Positions 1 through 6,943 of a DNA stretch of 11,949 bases are shown piece after piece. Numbering within the stretch: the stretch's first letter is position 1; each line of letters opens with the position of its first letter. The notes under the pieces were generated by a model that saw only the letters and a list, made by a program, of their open reading frames with translations, searched no databases and was not told the DNA's origin. Both the position numbers and the translations under genes were made by a program. The stretch comes from Gammaproteobacteria bacterium UBA2955 (GTDB lineage Bacteria > Pseudomonadota > Gammaproteobacteria > Pseudomonadales > Azotimanducaceae): positions 1 through 11,949 of the forward strand of contig DEBN01000098.1 of assembly GCA_002348825.1 (NCBI GenBank). Reading direction: 5' to 3'.

Positions 1-599
1 TCATCGGGTTGTCGGTCATCAATCATCGGGTATATTGGCATCTGAAAAGCGATATTCACGTCTCCGGTGTCTCGCGCTTTCAGCGTAACCGCCGCAGCTA
101 GACCTCCACCGGCGCTATGACCCGCGATAATGACTCGGTCGGGATCTACAGCCAATTCGGCGGCATTATTTTTCGCCCAGATCAGGGCCTCGTAACAATC
201 ATTGAACGCTGCTGGATACGGTTCGGTATAAGCCTTGCGGTAATCCGGCGCAACGACAACGCAGGGCCTCGTGTTGATAAAACGCTCGATCAGGTCGACC
301 GACATCTCCGGATTACCCAAAATGTAGCCGCCGCCATGGACATACAGCAGCAACGGCAGCGCACCTTCATACTGTTGCGGCTTGTAGACGCGAGCGCGGA
401 TCTGCCAGCGTCCGTCACTGCTTGGAATGTACACTTCATCACAATGCAAACCCTGCCTATCCTTGCCGGCAACCAAACGTTTGAGCAACCAATTCACGAG
501 CTTGGTCAGCCACTTGTACTTAATCAGGGTCTCAAACCGACTGACACGGCTGTGGTATGGCCGCAGATCAGCATGCAGCATGTCACGGGTCACTTTCAT
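1..599 (-). CDS. Alpha/beta hydrolase, hormone-sensitive-lipase type (3' end outside window)
   Basis: Likely a carboxylesterase or lipase of the bacterial hormone-sensitive-lipase family (Abhydrolase_3). I translated the minus strand by hand: 199 residues are visible before the left edge cuts the gene. Residues 88-92 read HGGGY, the oxyanion-hole motif of this family, and residues 160-166 read GHSAGGG, the nucleophile elbow with Ser162; most relatives have GDSAGG, so His161 is a mild variation. Residues 117-119 (APD) and 126-130 (EPYPA) also match the family. The catalytic Asp and His would lie beyond position 1. There is no signal peptide, so it is probably cytoplasmic. An in-frame TAA lies shortly upstream of the ATG at 599, which limits the start to this codon or a rare non-ATG codon; the ribosome binding site is weak. 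It lies 92 bp downstream of the DUF427 gene on the same strand and may be cotranscribed. Substrate unknown. Confidence 0.88.
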   Translation of the reverse strand, partial: MKVTRDMLHADLRPYHSRVSRFETLIKYKWLTKLVNWLLKRLVAGKDRQGLHCDEVYIPSSDGRWQIRARVYKPQQYEGALPLLLYVHGGGYILGNPEMSVDLIERFINTRPCVVVAPDYRKAYTEPYPAAFNDCYEALIWAKNNAAELAVDPDRVIIAGHSAGGGLAAAVTLKARDTGDVNIAFQMPIYPMIDDRQPD

Positions 600-625
600 T
601 CGCTCAGTTCCAATTTTTCGTTCAT
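596..625 (-). other. Possible 9-codon leader ORF overlapping the hydrolase start (ATGA)
   Basis: On the minus strand an ATG at 625 opens nine codons (MNEKLELSE) and stops at a TGA that overlaps the hydrolase ATG in an ATGA arrangement. The hydrolase has no strong Shine-Dalgarno sequence, so reinitiation after this mini-ORF is conceivable. The mini-ORF has no clear ribosome binding site either, and an ORF this short arises often by chance. Weak evidence. Confidence 0.2.
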
Positions 626-630
626 TGGCA

Positions 631-643
631 GGGCGTTACGCCC
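631..643. repeat. Small perfect hairpin between the DUF427 and hydrolase genes
   Basis: GGGCG and CGCCC form a five-base stem around a three-base loop, in the spacer between two minus-strand genes. No T-tract follows on either strand, so it is not a standard intrinsic terminator. It could be an attenuator, an mRNA-stability element or chance. Confidence 0.3.
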
Positions 644-691
644 CCAAATTGTTCGCTCCGCTGAGTACCCAGCGCGCAGTCATTTTCCGCG

Positions 692-1192
692 TCACCAGCC
701 CAAGGTGCCGGGATCCCCTTTGAATGGGCCAACCACCTCCGGCGTGATCCAGCCGCCATAAAAATCTCCGTCTTGCGCCTGAACTCGCTCGCCATCAACG
801 AAACAATCGGCTAACGAGGCATAAAACGAATACCACCCGTCAATGGGCATAAATCGATCTGACGGGTTGTCATAACGCCACGCTAGCCTGATGTCGCGAT
901 GCGAAAAATACGACGCTCGCCCTTTCCATTCGCAAAAACTCGAGCCCTCGACAGCAATCAGTGGCTCGAGGATGGATTCTGGCGCCAAATAGAAAGTCGG
1001 CGGACTGGCCGTTTCTAATACCCTGAAGCTGCTGTTGCTGCGGGCGATCAACGCACCGTCTTTGGCCCTTACTTCGATCGTTCTATTGTCGGCCATCAAC
1101 TCCGGCGGTCTGGGATAGTCCCATACCGACTCCTGGCCGGCGGCAGGGCTGATCGCGAAAGGCGGGCGTTCTTGGCCCTTATATTTCCACAT
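692..1192 (-). CDS. DUF427 family protein
   Basis: A 166-residue protein of the DUF427 family (the Pfam family named NTP_transf_9). Function is not established; the family is small and widespread in bacteria and fungi. Diagnostic stretches are ESVWDYPRPP (21-30), RVLETASPP (57-65), SFCEWKGRASY (85-95), ACFVDGE-like DCFVDGERV (129-137) and the C-terminal FYGGWITPEVVGPFKG followed by PGTLGW. The open frame extends upstream to 1321, but I place the start at 1192: the protein begins MWKYKG, family similarity starts there, and an AGAGGA ribosome binding site lies about eight bases upstream. The extra 43 residues of the longer reading are rich in charged residues and do not resemble the family. It is the first gene of a minus-strand pair with the hydrolase downstream, and is transcribed divergently from the membrane-protein pair. 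Confidence 0.9.
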   Translation of the reverse strand: MWKYKGQERPPFAISPAAGQESVWDYPRPPELMADNRTIEVRAKDGALIARSNSSFRVLETASPPTFYLAPESILEPLIAVEGSSFCEWKGRASYFSHRDIRLAWRYDNPSDRFMPIDGWYSFYASLADCFVDGERVQAQDGDFYGGWITPEVVGPFKGDPGTLGW

Positions 1193-1344
1193 AGCCGCAG
1201 TCCTCTTTTTTTCTGGGAAAATTAAAAATTTGATCCGATCGACTTTTAGATTAGAGGCATCCGTGCTTTTTGTAACGTCCTTTTCACGCCGAACCCACCC
1301 GCTTCGGAGCATGCTCCGCAACGGTTATTGCGTCGAGTAAAATT
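1193..1344. promoter_or_regulatory. Divergent intergenic region
   Basis: This 152-bp spacer separates divergent genes and should hold promoters for both. It is locally AT-rich next to the DUF427 start (about 1205-1260). On the minus strand a TCTAAT hexamer (five of six to the -10 consensus) lies around 1245-1255, but no -35 box sits at good spacing. On the plus strand no convincing sigma70 promoter could be picked by eye. The clearest element is the palindrome listed separately. Confidence 0.4.
1305..1318. promoter_or_regulatory. Perfect 14-bp palindrome, candidate operator
   Basis: CGGAGCATGCTCCG is its own reverse complement over all 14 bases and ends 26 bases upstream of the DUF4345 start codon. 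Its size suits a site for a dimeric regulator such as a TetR- or MarR-type protein, but no regulator gene lies in the window and no second copy was seen near the other genes. Regulator identity is unknown. Confidence 0.4.
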
Positions 1345-1743
1345 ATGTCGATGTCATTCGGGCGAATCCTTCTAGGCGCCTCAGCGTTGATCTTCATCGC
1401 CTATGGAACAATTTGCTTGTTTGACCCGAACGTGCCGGCAGGCTTTACCGGGTTAGAGGTGCCTACCGGTGACGCTTTCGCCGAGGTCGCTGGCATGTAT
1501 GGCGGCCTGCAAACAGGTATCGGTTTGTTTTGCCTACTCGCATTTTTCAACCGTGAATTTTACCGATCAGGATTGATGGCACTGGGCCTGACAATGGGGG
1601 CACTCGCCATGGCCCGCATGATCGCTATTTTGGCGACGGTACAGCCTGTCACCGCTTATTCCCACGCCGCGTTCGGTTATGAGCTTGTAACGGCGGCCCT
1701 TGCATTCCTCGCCCTCTCGAGAACACCCTATGACTCAACATGA
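1345..1743 (+). CDS. DUF4345-like small membrane protein
   Basis: A 132-residue inner-membrane protein with four likely helices, at about residues 5-26, 50-68, 75-98 and 108-125. The segment GLEVPTGDAFAEVAGMYGG and the following GLQTGIGLF resemble DUF4345 family proteins, in which a Glu-x-x-x-Met-Tyr-Gly-Gly stretch sits at the start of the second helix. Molecular role unknown. The ATG at 1345 has only a weak ribosome binding site (GAG about ten bases upstream); the ATG at 1351 is an in-frame alternative. Its 3' end overlaps the next gene by 14 bases, pointing to cotranscription and coupled translation. Confidence 0.8.
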   Translation: MSMSFGRILLGASALIFIAYGTICLFDPNVPAGFTGLEVPTGDAFAEVAGMYGGLQTGIGLFCLLAFFNREFYRSGLMALGLTMGALAMARMIAILATVQPVTAYSHAAFGYELVTAALAFLALSRTPYDST

Positions 1744-2269
1744 GTATATTTTCATTGCGGTGTCGATCATTTTGGGTCTGGCGATTACCCGCATGCTGCG
1801 CTCCCTTACAGCCTTGATTAGAGCTCGCGAGCACGTGGTCTTTCACTGGTCATCGGCGATCTGGGCCTTCAGTGTAATGCTCTATATTCTGCACCTCTGG
1901 TGGATCGGTTGGGGCTTGCGGGTCATCGAAGAATGGGCCTTCCTTGATTTCATAATTTTAGTGTTCGGTTCTTCATGCATATACGGTGCGGCGGAAATGG
2001 CCTTAACTAATCCAGAGGGCGAACCTCTTAACATGCTCCAAGAGAGCCAAAACTTTGGCCGCCTCTCTGCTTTTTCTATGCTGCTGTATTTTTTCGTTGG
2101 ACCGTACGTCAATATCGCAATGTATAAACACGCAGTGCTGCCGTCGTTGATAATACCTTCGCTGGGTATGGCGCTCATGGCTTTGGTGATCAGCACGCCG
2201 CAGCGTTTTCCGCTTTGGTCGTTATTTTTTCTGGCCTACTCGGTGGGCGTTATAGTTTTGACGGTATAG
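1730..2269 (+). CDS. Uncharacterised integral membrane protein, six likely helices
   Basis: A 179-residue, very hydrophobic protein. Likely membrane helices lie near residues 5-30, 40-62, 69-92, 114-132, 135-154 and 159-179. The N-terminal EYIFIAVSIILGLAITRML and the Trp-rich second helix (HWSSAIWAF, HLWWIGW) look like a recurrent but unnamed family of proteobacterial membrane proteins; I cannot give it a function. The frame is open from 1700, but the ATG at 1730 is preferred: it gives MTQHEY directly before the first helix and a 14-base overlap with the preceding gene. No catalytic or metal-binding motif is evident. It ends 43 bp before the convergent oxidoreductase gene. Confidence 0.8.
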   Translation: MTQHEYIFIAVSIILGLAITRMLRSLTALIRAREHVVFHWSSAIWAFSVMLYILHLWWIGWGLRVIEEWAFLDFIILVFGSSCIYGAAEMALTNPEGEPLNMLQESQNFGRLSAFSMLLYFFVGPYVNIAMYKHAVLPSLIIPSLGMALMALVISTPQRFPLWSLFFLAYSVGVIVLTV

Positions 2270-2312
2270 CGTTAGGCGAACAGCAGCAGCAACCGACTCG
2301 GAATGAGCAAAT

Positions 2313-3260
2313 TCAGGCCTGCACCTTCAGCGACGGCGCATAACGACGCAGTTGCTCGACCACAAGCGCGCCAAGTGCCACTTCATCTTCTGCGTGTTCC
2401 GCACAGACTTTTAAGTTAAACAGCCGGCAACCAGACTCGATGTATGGCGCCAGTTGTTCGGCTACCTCAGCCGGCGTGCCGGATGGGGTGTAACGCTCAA
2501 ATTTTTCGAAGGGTATGTGATAGAACCCTTCCATACCGGCTTTTACCGCTGCATAGGCTTTCTTCGAATCCTTCAGATCAACCCCAACCCACGGTTGATA
2601 GCCATGGCACCAGGGCACCGCATTGCGCCCCAAAACCTGCGCTTCTCGCTGCACGATATCGACCGCGTCGGAGAATCGCTTGGACGAGCACCACACGCCG
2701 ATCCAACCTTCACTATATTTTGCTGCTCTAGTCAGCGCCGCATCTGAGCGACCGCCAACTAAAATCGGGATCGGCTGACGCGGCCTCGGTTTGATGATGG
2801 CGTCGGTGACCTCAAATTCACGGCCGGCAAAGCTGACTGGACCGCCCGCCAACAATCCTTTTATGATCTCCAGCGATTCGTTTGCACGAACACCCCGCCG
2901 ACGCGGATCGACGCCACAGACCTCGGACTCGTGACGGTCCTCACCCCCTATACCGACGCCAAAAATCATCCGTCCGGGCGCTATCCTCGCCATGCTGGCT
3001 AACTGTCTCGCGACTGGCAAAGGGTGACGCAGCGGTAACAGATAGATACTGATCATCACCCCTATATCCGGGTTTAACTGTGACAACGACGCCACCTCAA
3101 CGAAGCCGTCTGTACCCGAACCATCGCGAAAAGACACATGATCAGCCATGAAAATATGATCGAAACCAGAGTCGACAATCGTGCTCAGCGCCTGCTGACG
3201 ATCCTGCCATGCCAACGACCAAAGATTACTGGGGGTTGCGAGTCCAAATTTAAGTTCCAT
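2313..3260 (-). CDS. LLM class flavin-dependent oxidoreductase (luciferase-like)
   Basis: A 315-residue protein of the bacterial luciferase-like monooxygenase superfamily, a TIM-barrel fold that uses FMN or F420. Family marks are the N-terminal KFGLATP, GFDHIFMADH (32-41), the strand and turn ISIYLLPLRHPLPVARQLAS (70-89), the glycine-rich GRMIFGVGIGG (96-106), and PILVGGRSDAALTRAAKYSEGW (165-186, in two overlapping parts). Length is normal. The overall pattern resembles the F420-type subgroup, but the window shows no F420 biosynthesis gene, so cofactor is undecided. The start at 3260 is backed by an AAGGG ribosome binding site six bases upstream. It lies 63 bp downstream of the flavin monooxygenase gene and may be the last gene of that unit. 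Substrate unknown. Confidence 0.9.
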   Translation of the reverse strand: MELKFGLATPSNLWSLAWQDRQQALSTIVDSGFDHIFMADHVSFRDGSGTDGFVEVASLSQLNPDIGVMISIYLLPLRHPLPVARQLASMARIAPGRMIFGVGIGGEDRHESEVCGVDPRRRGVRANESLEIIKGLLAGGPVSFAGREFEVTDAIIKPRPRQPIPILVGGRSDAALTRAAKYSEGWIGVWCSSKRFSDAVDIVQREAQVLGRNAVPWCHGYQPWVGVDLKDSKKAYAAVKAGMEGFYHIPFEKFERYTPSGTPAEVAEQLAPYIESGCRLFNLKVCAEHAEDEVALGALVVEQLRRYAPSLKVQA

Positions 3261-3307
3261 AACGACCCTTAATGACGTTTGTCCTAGGTGAATCCCAACT
3301 AATGTTT

Positions 3308-3324
3308 ATGCGCAGCCAGCGCAT
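3308..3324. repeat. Six-base hairpin at the monooxygenase stop codon
   Basis: ATGCGC and GCGCAT pair around a five-base loop. On the minus strand the stem begins within the monooxygenase stop codon. No T-tract follows, so it is not a typical intrinsic terminator; it could affect mRNA processing between the two genes, or be chance. Confidence 0.25.
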
Positions 3325-4502
3325 CAGAGTCCAAACGCTTGATCGTCCAGCTCCAGCATGACCCGGCCAGCCAATTCCATGATCGGTTCGCCGACCATCA
3401 TGTGCTGCGAAGCCACATGCACATCGCGAAAATGGCGCTGCAGACAGGAGGTCTCAAATACCGACGAGCCGCCCATGAGTGTATACATACGATCTATGAC
3501 GTGAATGGCAGTGGTAACCGCGTGCACCGTTGCCGTACGCATCGCGCAGCGATGTTCCAGCGTGCCAGGCGCAGTCTGCGCGTGCCGCCAGCCTTCGCGA
3601 ATATTTTCGTAAAACAGCGCATGGGCAGCGCGCAATGAGGTATCCGCTTCGGCGACGTCAATGTGTAGAGAAGCGCGCAGCGACAGCGGCCTACGGCTGC
3701 CTTGAGGCGTCTTCTTTTTCGATTCAGCCACAACCTCTGTAATGCTGGCCCGAGCCATACCCAGGCAGATCGCACCGATCGGAATGCCCAATAATGCGAA
3801 CTTAGGAAATTGATAGATCGGCAATCGAGCGTTCGCAGTGTCCTCGACATCACCCGCCAAACGTTCAGCGGGCACCCAAACATCTTTCGCAATATAGTCG
3901 CTGGAGCCTGAACCCCGCAGACCCGATACATGCCAGTTATCCTGAATATCGATTTCTTCCGGTCGAAAAAACACTCGCGTCAAGGCCGCGTTGCGCTGCA
4001 CCCGCTCCCCATCCAAATCGACCTCATGTACACCACCAGAAATCCATTCCGCGTTTCGGCACCCCGAACCCCAGCGCCAATGCCCATTTATTCGATAACC
4101 CGCTTGTCCATCCCGCTCTTCAGCCAACGCGGTGCCACTGTCGGCGAATACACCACTGGTAATGACATTCGGGTTGGTGAGCATGGTTTGCAATTGCGAG
4201 GGCGGTAATGCCCCAAATAAATATTGCGAAGTCGCCCCGATAAAGACGCACCATGCCGTCGACCCGTTAGCCATTGCCAACGTTTCACATATTTTGCAGA
4301 AGGTTTCAGGAGATGTGCCCAGACCGCCTAAACTTTCGGGCACCACCAGACGATAAAACCCAAGGTGCGCCAGCTTGTCGGCTAAATCTTGGGGAAGCTG
4401 CCGAAGTTGATCGATTTCGGCACTGCGCTGCTCAAGTTCTTCCTGTAATTGCTGGGCAGCCGCTATAAGTTCAGCGTGCTGCGGTATTGCCATCGCTTGC
4501 AT
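3324..4502 (-). CDS. Acyl-CoA-dehydrogenase-fold flavin monooxygenase (HsaA/DszC-like, group D)
   Basis: A 392-residue protein with an acyl-CoA dehydrogenase fold but the traits of the reduced-flavin-dependent oxygenase branch (Acyl-CoA_dh_2). That branch hydroxylates phenols or other substrates with flavin supplied by a separate reductase. Visible marks: FYRLVVPESLGGLG (49-62), GRWRWGSG-like HWRWGSGCRNAEW (141-153), NWHVSGLRGSGSSDY (189-203) and the C-terminal LQRHFRDVHVASQH (354-367), where the His-rich end matches the oxygenase branch rather than beta-oxidation enzymes. No glutamate base typical of acyl-CoA dehydrogenases is apparent. The frame is open to 4580, but the ATG at 4502 is chosen because GGAGG lies five bases upstream. 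No flavin reductase gene is in the window. It follows the ADP-ribosylglycohydrolase gene after a 369-bp gap. Substrate unknown; a steroid- or aromatic-type hydroxylation is a guess. Confidence 0.85.
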   Translation of the reverse strand: MQAMAIPQHAELIAAAQQLQEELEQRSAEIDQLRQLPQDLADKLAHLGFYRLVVPESLGGLGTSPETFCKICETLAMANGSTAWCVFIGATSQYLFGALPPSQLQTMLTNPNVITSGVFADSGTALAEERDGQAGYRINGHWRWGSGCRNAEWISGGVHEVDLDGERVQRNAALTRVFFRPEEIDIQDNWHVSGLRGSGSSDYIAKDVWVPAERLAGDVEDTANARLPIYQFPKFALLGIPIGAICLGMARASITEVVAESKKKTPQGSRRPLSLRASLHIDVAEADTSLRAAHALFYENIREGWRHAQTAPGTLEHRCAMRTATVHAVTTAIHVIDRMYTLMGGSSVFETSCLQRHFRDVHVASQHMMVGEPIMELAGRVMLELDDQAFGL

Positions 4503-4871
4503 CGGTTCCTCCAGACGTGTGCAGCCGCATGCGAAATCCGGCGAAATGAAACATCTCCGCAGGATGCCAGAACCTATCAAAACATCAATTGCTGAAACGT
4601 CACCCGCAATCCACCACCGCAGTTTTCATGCGCCTCACAGCAGCAAGATTGACTCGCCCCGATGGAGTCGTCTTCGATCGTAGCGCAGCATCTCTGACCG
4701 AATATCCGATGTTGTCGCAGCTAAAAACCGCCATTGCGATTCGCCCACAACAGCGACATCGCGCAAGATCTAAGCAAATCAATTACTCGCGTTCATCTAG
4801 CGCGAGGCAGAGATTAACTGCTTCGCTTACCGCGAGGCGGGCTAAAACAGGACTTATACCATTGGTCTCTT
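4503..4871. other. 369-bp non-coding spacer
   Basis: This is the largest gene-free stretch in the window, lying between two minus-strand genes. Open frames across it (for example 4589-4885 on the plus strand) have no recognisable domain and no supporting ribosome binding site. It holds overlapping inverted repeats near 4786-4826 and a direct repeat of CGCGAGGC at 4801-4808 and 4831-4838. It may end transcription from the upstream gene, start transcription of the monooxygenase pair, or both. No convincing promoter was found by eye on the minus strand between 4503 and 4620. I do not recognise a known RNA family. Confidence 0.5.
4786..4826 (-). terminator. Two overlapping, mutually exclusive stem-loops; possible terminator or attenuator
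   Basis: Stem A pairs CTCGCG (4786-4791) with CGCGAG (4801-4806) around a nine-base loop. Stem B pairs 4802-4810 with 4818-4826 around a seven-base loop; it is nine pairs with one G-T wobble on the plus strand, which becomes a C-A mismatch in minus-strand RNA. The two share bases 4802-4806 and cannot form together. On the minus strand stem A is followed by TAATTGATTT, a poor U-tract. This could end the transcript of the ADP-ribosylglycohydrolase gene. Evidence is modest. Confidence 0.3.
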
Positions 4872-6908
4872 CTAATCAGGACTAGACACTCGGATTTTAT
4901 GCGTAGCGCTACGACCATCCGCGACCACCAGCCCGACAGCGCCTGCATCCAGTGCCGAGTCATGCGCAGTTAGCAAAGTTTGGCCATTTATCGAACCCAC
5001 CAAACGGTCTTCAATCACACTCAGAGTCATCTCTAACGTGTCTCCAAATGACCAGTGGAAATCGGTCTCAGCGATCACGGTTTCTTCGTGTAAAAACTTA
5101 AGCAGCCGCACTTTCTGTTCTCGCGTCACCACCAATGCATAAAAACGGGTTAATCCCTGCACTCGCGCGGCCACACCCGCAAGAGAGACCAAATGGGGCG
5201 TTACGTCGGCACTGACTGTGTAGTCTGTCCATTCGCGGGTTCCCTGAGAGATCATACCCAGGCCTTCGTTCTGTACCAGACGGAACATCTCCGACCAGCC
5301 AAGCAACTGGTCTACGGCATCTACCCAAGCTCGTCGCCACATCACGCCCTTGTGTTTTGGCCGCTCGAACGTCACATTGGGATTGCCTCTCCAACTGACG
5401 TGGTCCAGGTCAAACGCGACGTCCTCGTTCAAACGCACGCCAACTTCGAAAATCGGGCCAGGTACTTCCGGCACTCGTAGCACGAAGTCTTTTGCATCGC
5501 TTGGCTCGGGATCGGCATCGACATAGCAGATCTCGTCGTCTTCTCCATAGTAAGCTACGTATAAGTTCGATCCTGGGCCGCTCACGCGGGCGAATACGTC
5601 CTGACCGGGGAATATTCTCGGTGAGGCCATCAGTTTGTAATGGGCTTTTTCAAAGTAATCGGCGACGTCCTTCGAGGGCGCGAAAACTGGTGTGCCAACC
5701 CGAGCACCCGCTTTGCCGGAAATATGCAGAGCCTCGCCCTTCAAATTACTTAGTTTGGCCTCGCCGCATTGGACCTTAAAGCCTTGCACGGAACCTGGGA
5801 AGCAAAAACTGAATTGCGCGCCCTGCTTCGGTTGAAAGGCCGGCTCACCAGCGAGTGCACAGCCCATATTTATAATATGCGAGGCCTCGCGTACGCAGTC
5901 GCTAATGCAGCGATCACCGTCCGAGGTCGGGCAGTACAGCCTGTCGGCGATAGGACCGCGCCAGTCGAGGCCCCGCGCAACGCTCGAATCGATGCCATCC
6001 AAGCCCAATAAGATTCCCATCAAGCAGCCGACATTGCCGGAATTACAGTCCGTATCCCAGCCGCAGGTATTGACGATTTTAAGGGTTTCGGAAAAGTCTC
6101 CGTCGCCATGCAATAGCGAGTGAATAATCAGACCATGATTTGGAACCATGTGGCAGTTGCCGCCGTATTTATCGTAGCCGTAACTGTCCTCCAGCATCTC
6201 TCTTGTAGCCCGCCAATCCTTCTCTACTGCGTACCAGCCGCGTATATCGGCGATCATGCGAGCGATAACGGAATCTTTCGGTATGTAGCTTAAACCGATA
6301 TCGATAAGTTTCTGGATATCGGTTTCGACAAACGCCATGGACTCCATGGCTGCCAAAACCTTCGCCCCATTCACCGCTTCACCGTCGTGGCTGACCCGAG
6401 CCGCGGCTTCAGCAAATTTTACCGCCTGATCCGGATCGCCTGGCGCCACCATAGCCCAGCCATCGATGAAGATCTGAGCACCAATTTGCTCGGCAACGAC
6501 CTGACCATTCAATTCCATCGATCCGCTCATCGGCGCAGCTATGCCGCTGGCAAGCCGCAGATAAGCTGTATGCTCCGTCGATTGGCCAAGACCACCCCAC
6601 CACAAAACGCTGCGGCCTTTAATTAGATAATTGAGCCAGCTTTCGCCTATCTGTTTCGGCGTAATATCGGGATTGGTCGCGTGATCTTCCAGCGCCCGAA
6701 CAAATGTGAAGGTACCGGCAATATCGTCGTCAGTAACGATAAGTGGTACGTCGAGCTTGTCGTGCACATAGTACTCAATGTCGCCAAGCAGCCGCTGAAT
6801 ACGTTGGTAAGACCATCCTTCAAAGGGTCGCCCCAAATAGACACCGATTACCTTGCCTAGTACGCCTGCATACACCCGTTCAGCATAGTCGGGAGCTAGC
6901 TTAACCAT
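4872..6908 (-). CDS. ADP-ribosylglycohydrolase-family protein with beta-rich C-terminal domains
   Basis: A 678-residue protein, about twice the usual length of a single-domain ADP-ribosylglycohydrolase. Residues 1 to about 340 carry that fold: GVLGKVIGVYLGRPFEG near the N-terminus, VTDDDIAG at 58-65 (the TDD part of the two-metal site), SHDGEAVNGA at 173-182, and NTCGWDTDCNSGNVG at 280-294 with Asp285 and Asp287. The metal-binding acidic residues therefore look intact and the enzyme is probably active in hydrolysing an N- or O-glycosidic bond to ribose or a like group. Residues about 360-540 are beta-rich with no clear assignment. Residues 542-678 resemble a concanavalin-like or LamG-type sandwich (ending in GAVGLVVADGRSATHKIRV). 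No signal peptide. The start at 6908 has AGGAGG seven bases upstream. It lies 35 bp after the acyl-CoA dehydrogenase gene, so it is very likely cotranscribed. The true substrate is unknown. Confidence 0.88.
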   Translation of the reverse strand: MVKLAPDYAERVYAGVLGKVIGVYLGRPFEGWSYQRIQRLLGDIEYYVHDKLDVPLIVTDDDIAGTFTFVRALEDHATNPDITPKQIGESWLNYLIKGRSVLWWGGLGQSTEHTAYLRLASGIAAPMSGSMELNGQVVAEQIGAQIFIDGWAMVAPGDPDQAVKFAEAAARVSHDGEAVNGAKVLAAMESMAFVETDIQKLIDIGLSYIPKDSVIARMIADIRGWYAVEKDWRATREMLEDSYGYDKYGGNCHMVPNHGLIIHSLLHGDGDFSETLKIVNTCGWDTDCNSGNVGCLMGILLGLDGIDSSVARGLDWRGPIADRLYCPTSDGDRCISDCVREASHIINMGCALAGEPAFQPKQGAQFSFCFPGSVQGFKVQCGEAKLSNLKGEALHISGKAGARVGTPVFAPSKDVADYFEKAHYKLMASPRIFPGQDVFARVSGPGSNLYVAYYGEDDEICYVDADPEPSDAKDFVLRVPEVPGPIFEVGVRLNEDVAFDLDHVSWRGNPNVTFERPKHKGVMWRRAWVDAVDQLLGWSEMFRLVQNEGLGMISQGTREWTDYTVSADVTPHLVSLAGVAARVQGLTRFYALVVTREQKVRLLKFLHEETVIAETDFHWSFGDTLEMTLSVIEDRLVGSINGQTLLTAHDSALDAGAVGLVVADGRSATHKIRVSSPD

Positions 6909-6943
6909 CTAATGCCTCCTAGGAAAAAAGCTCCAGCATATGC

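Noticed and set aside
117..761. Long plus-strand open frame of 214 codons
   Set aside because: It is antisense to the hydrolase, whose minus-strand translation shows HGGGY and GHSAGGG; the plus-strand product has no domain character.
692..1321. Longer DUF427 reading starting at 1321
   Set aside because: The extra 43 residues lack family similarity, whereas the ATG at 1192 has a good ribosome binding site and a typical first segment.
4589..4885. Plus-strand open frame in the 369-bp spacer
   Set aside because: The product is low-complexity and basic, has no recognisable domain or ribosome binding site, and runs into the end of the glycohydrolase gene.
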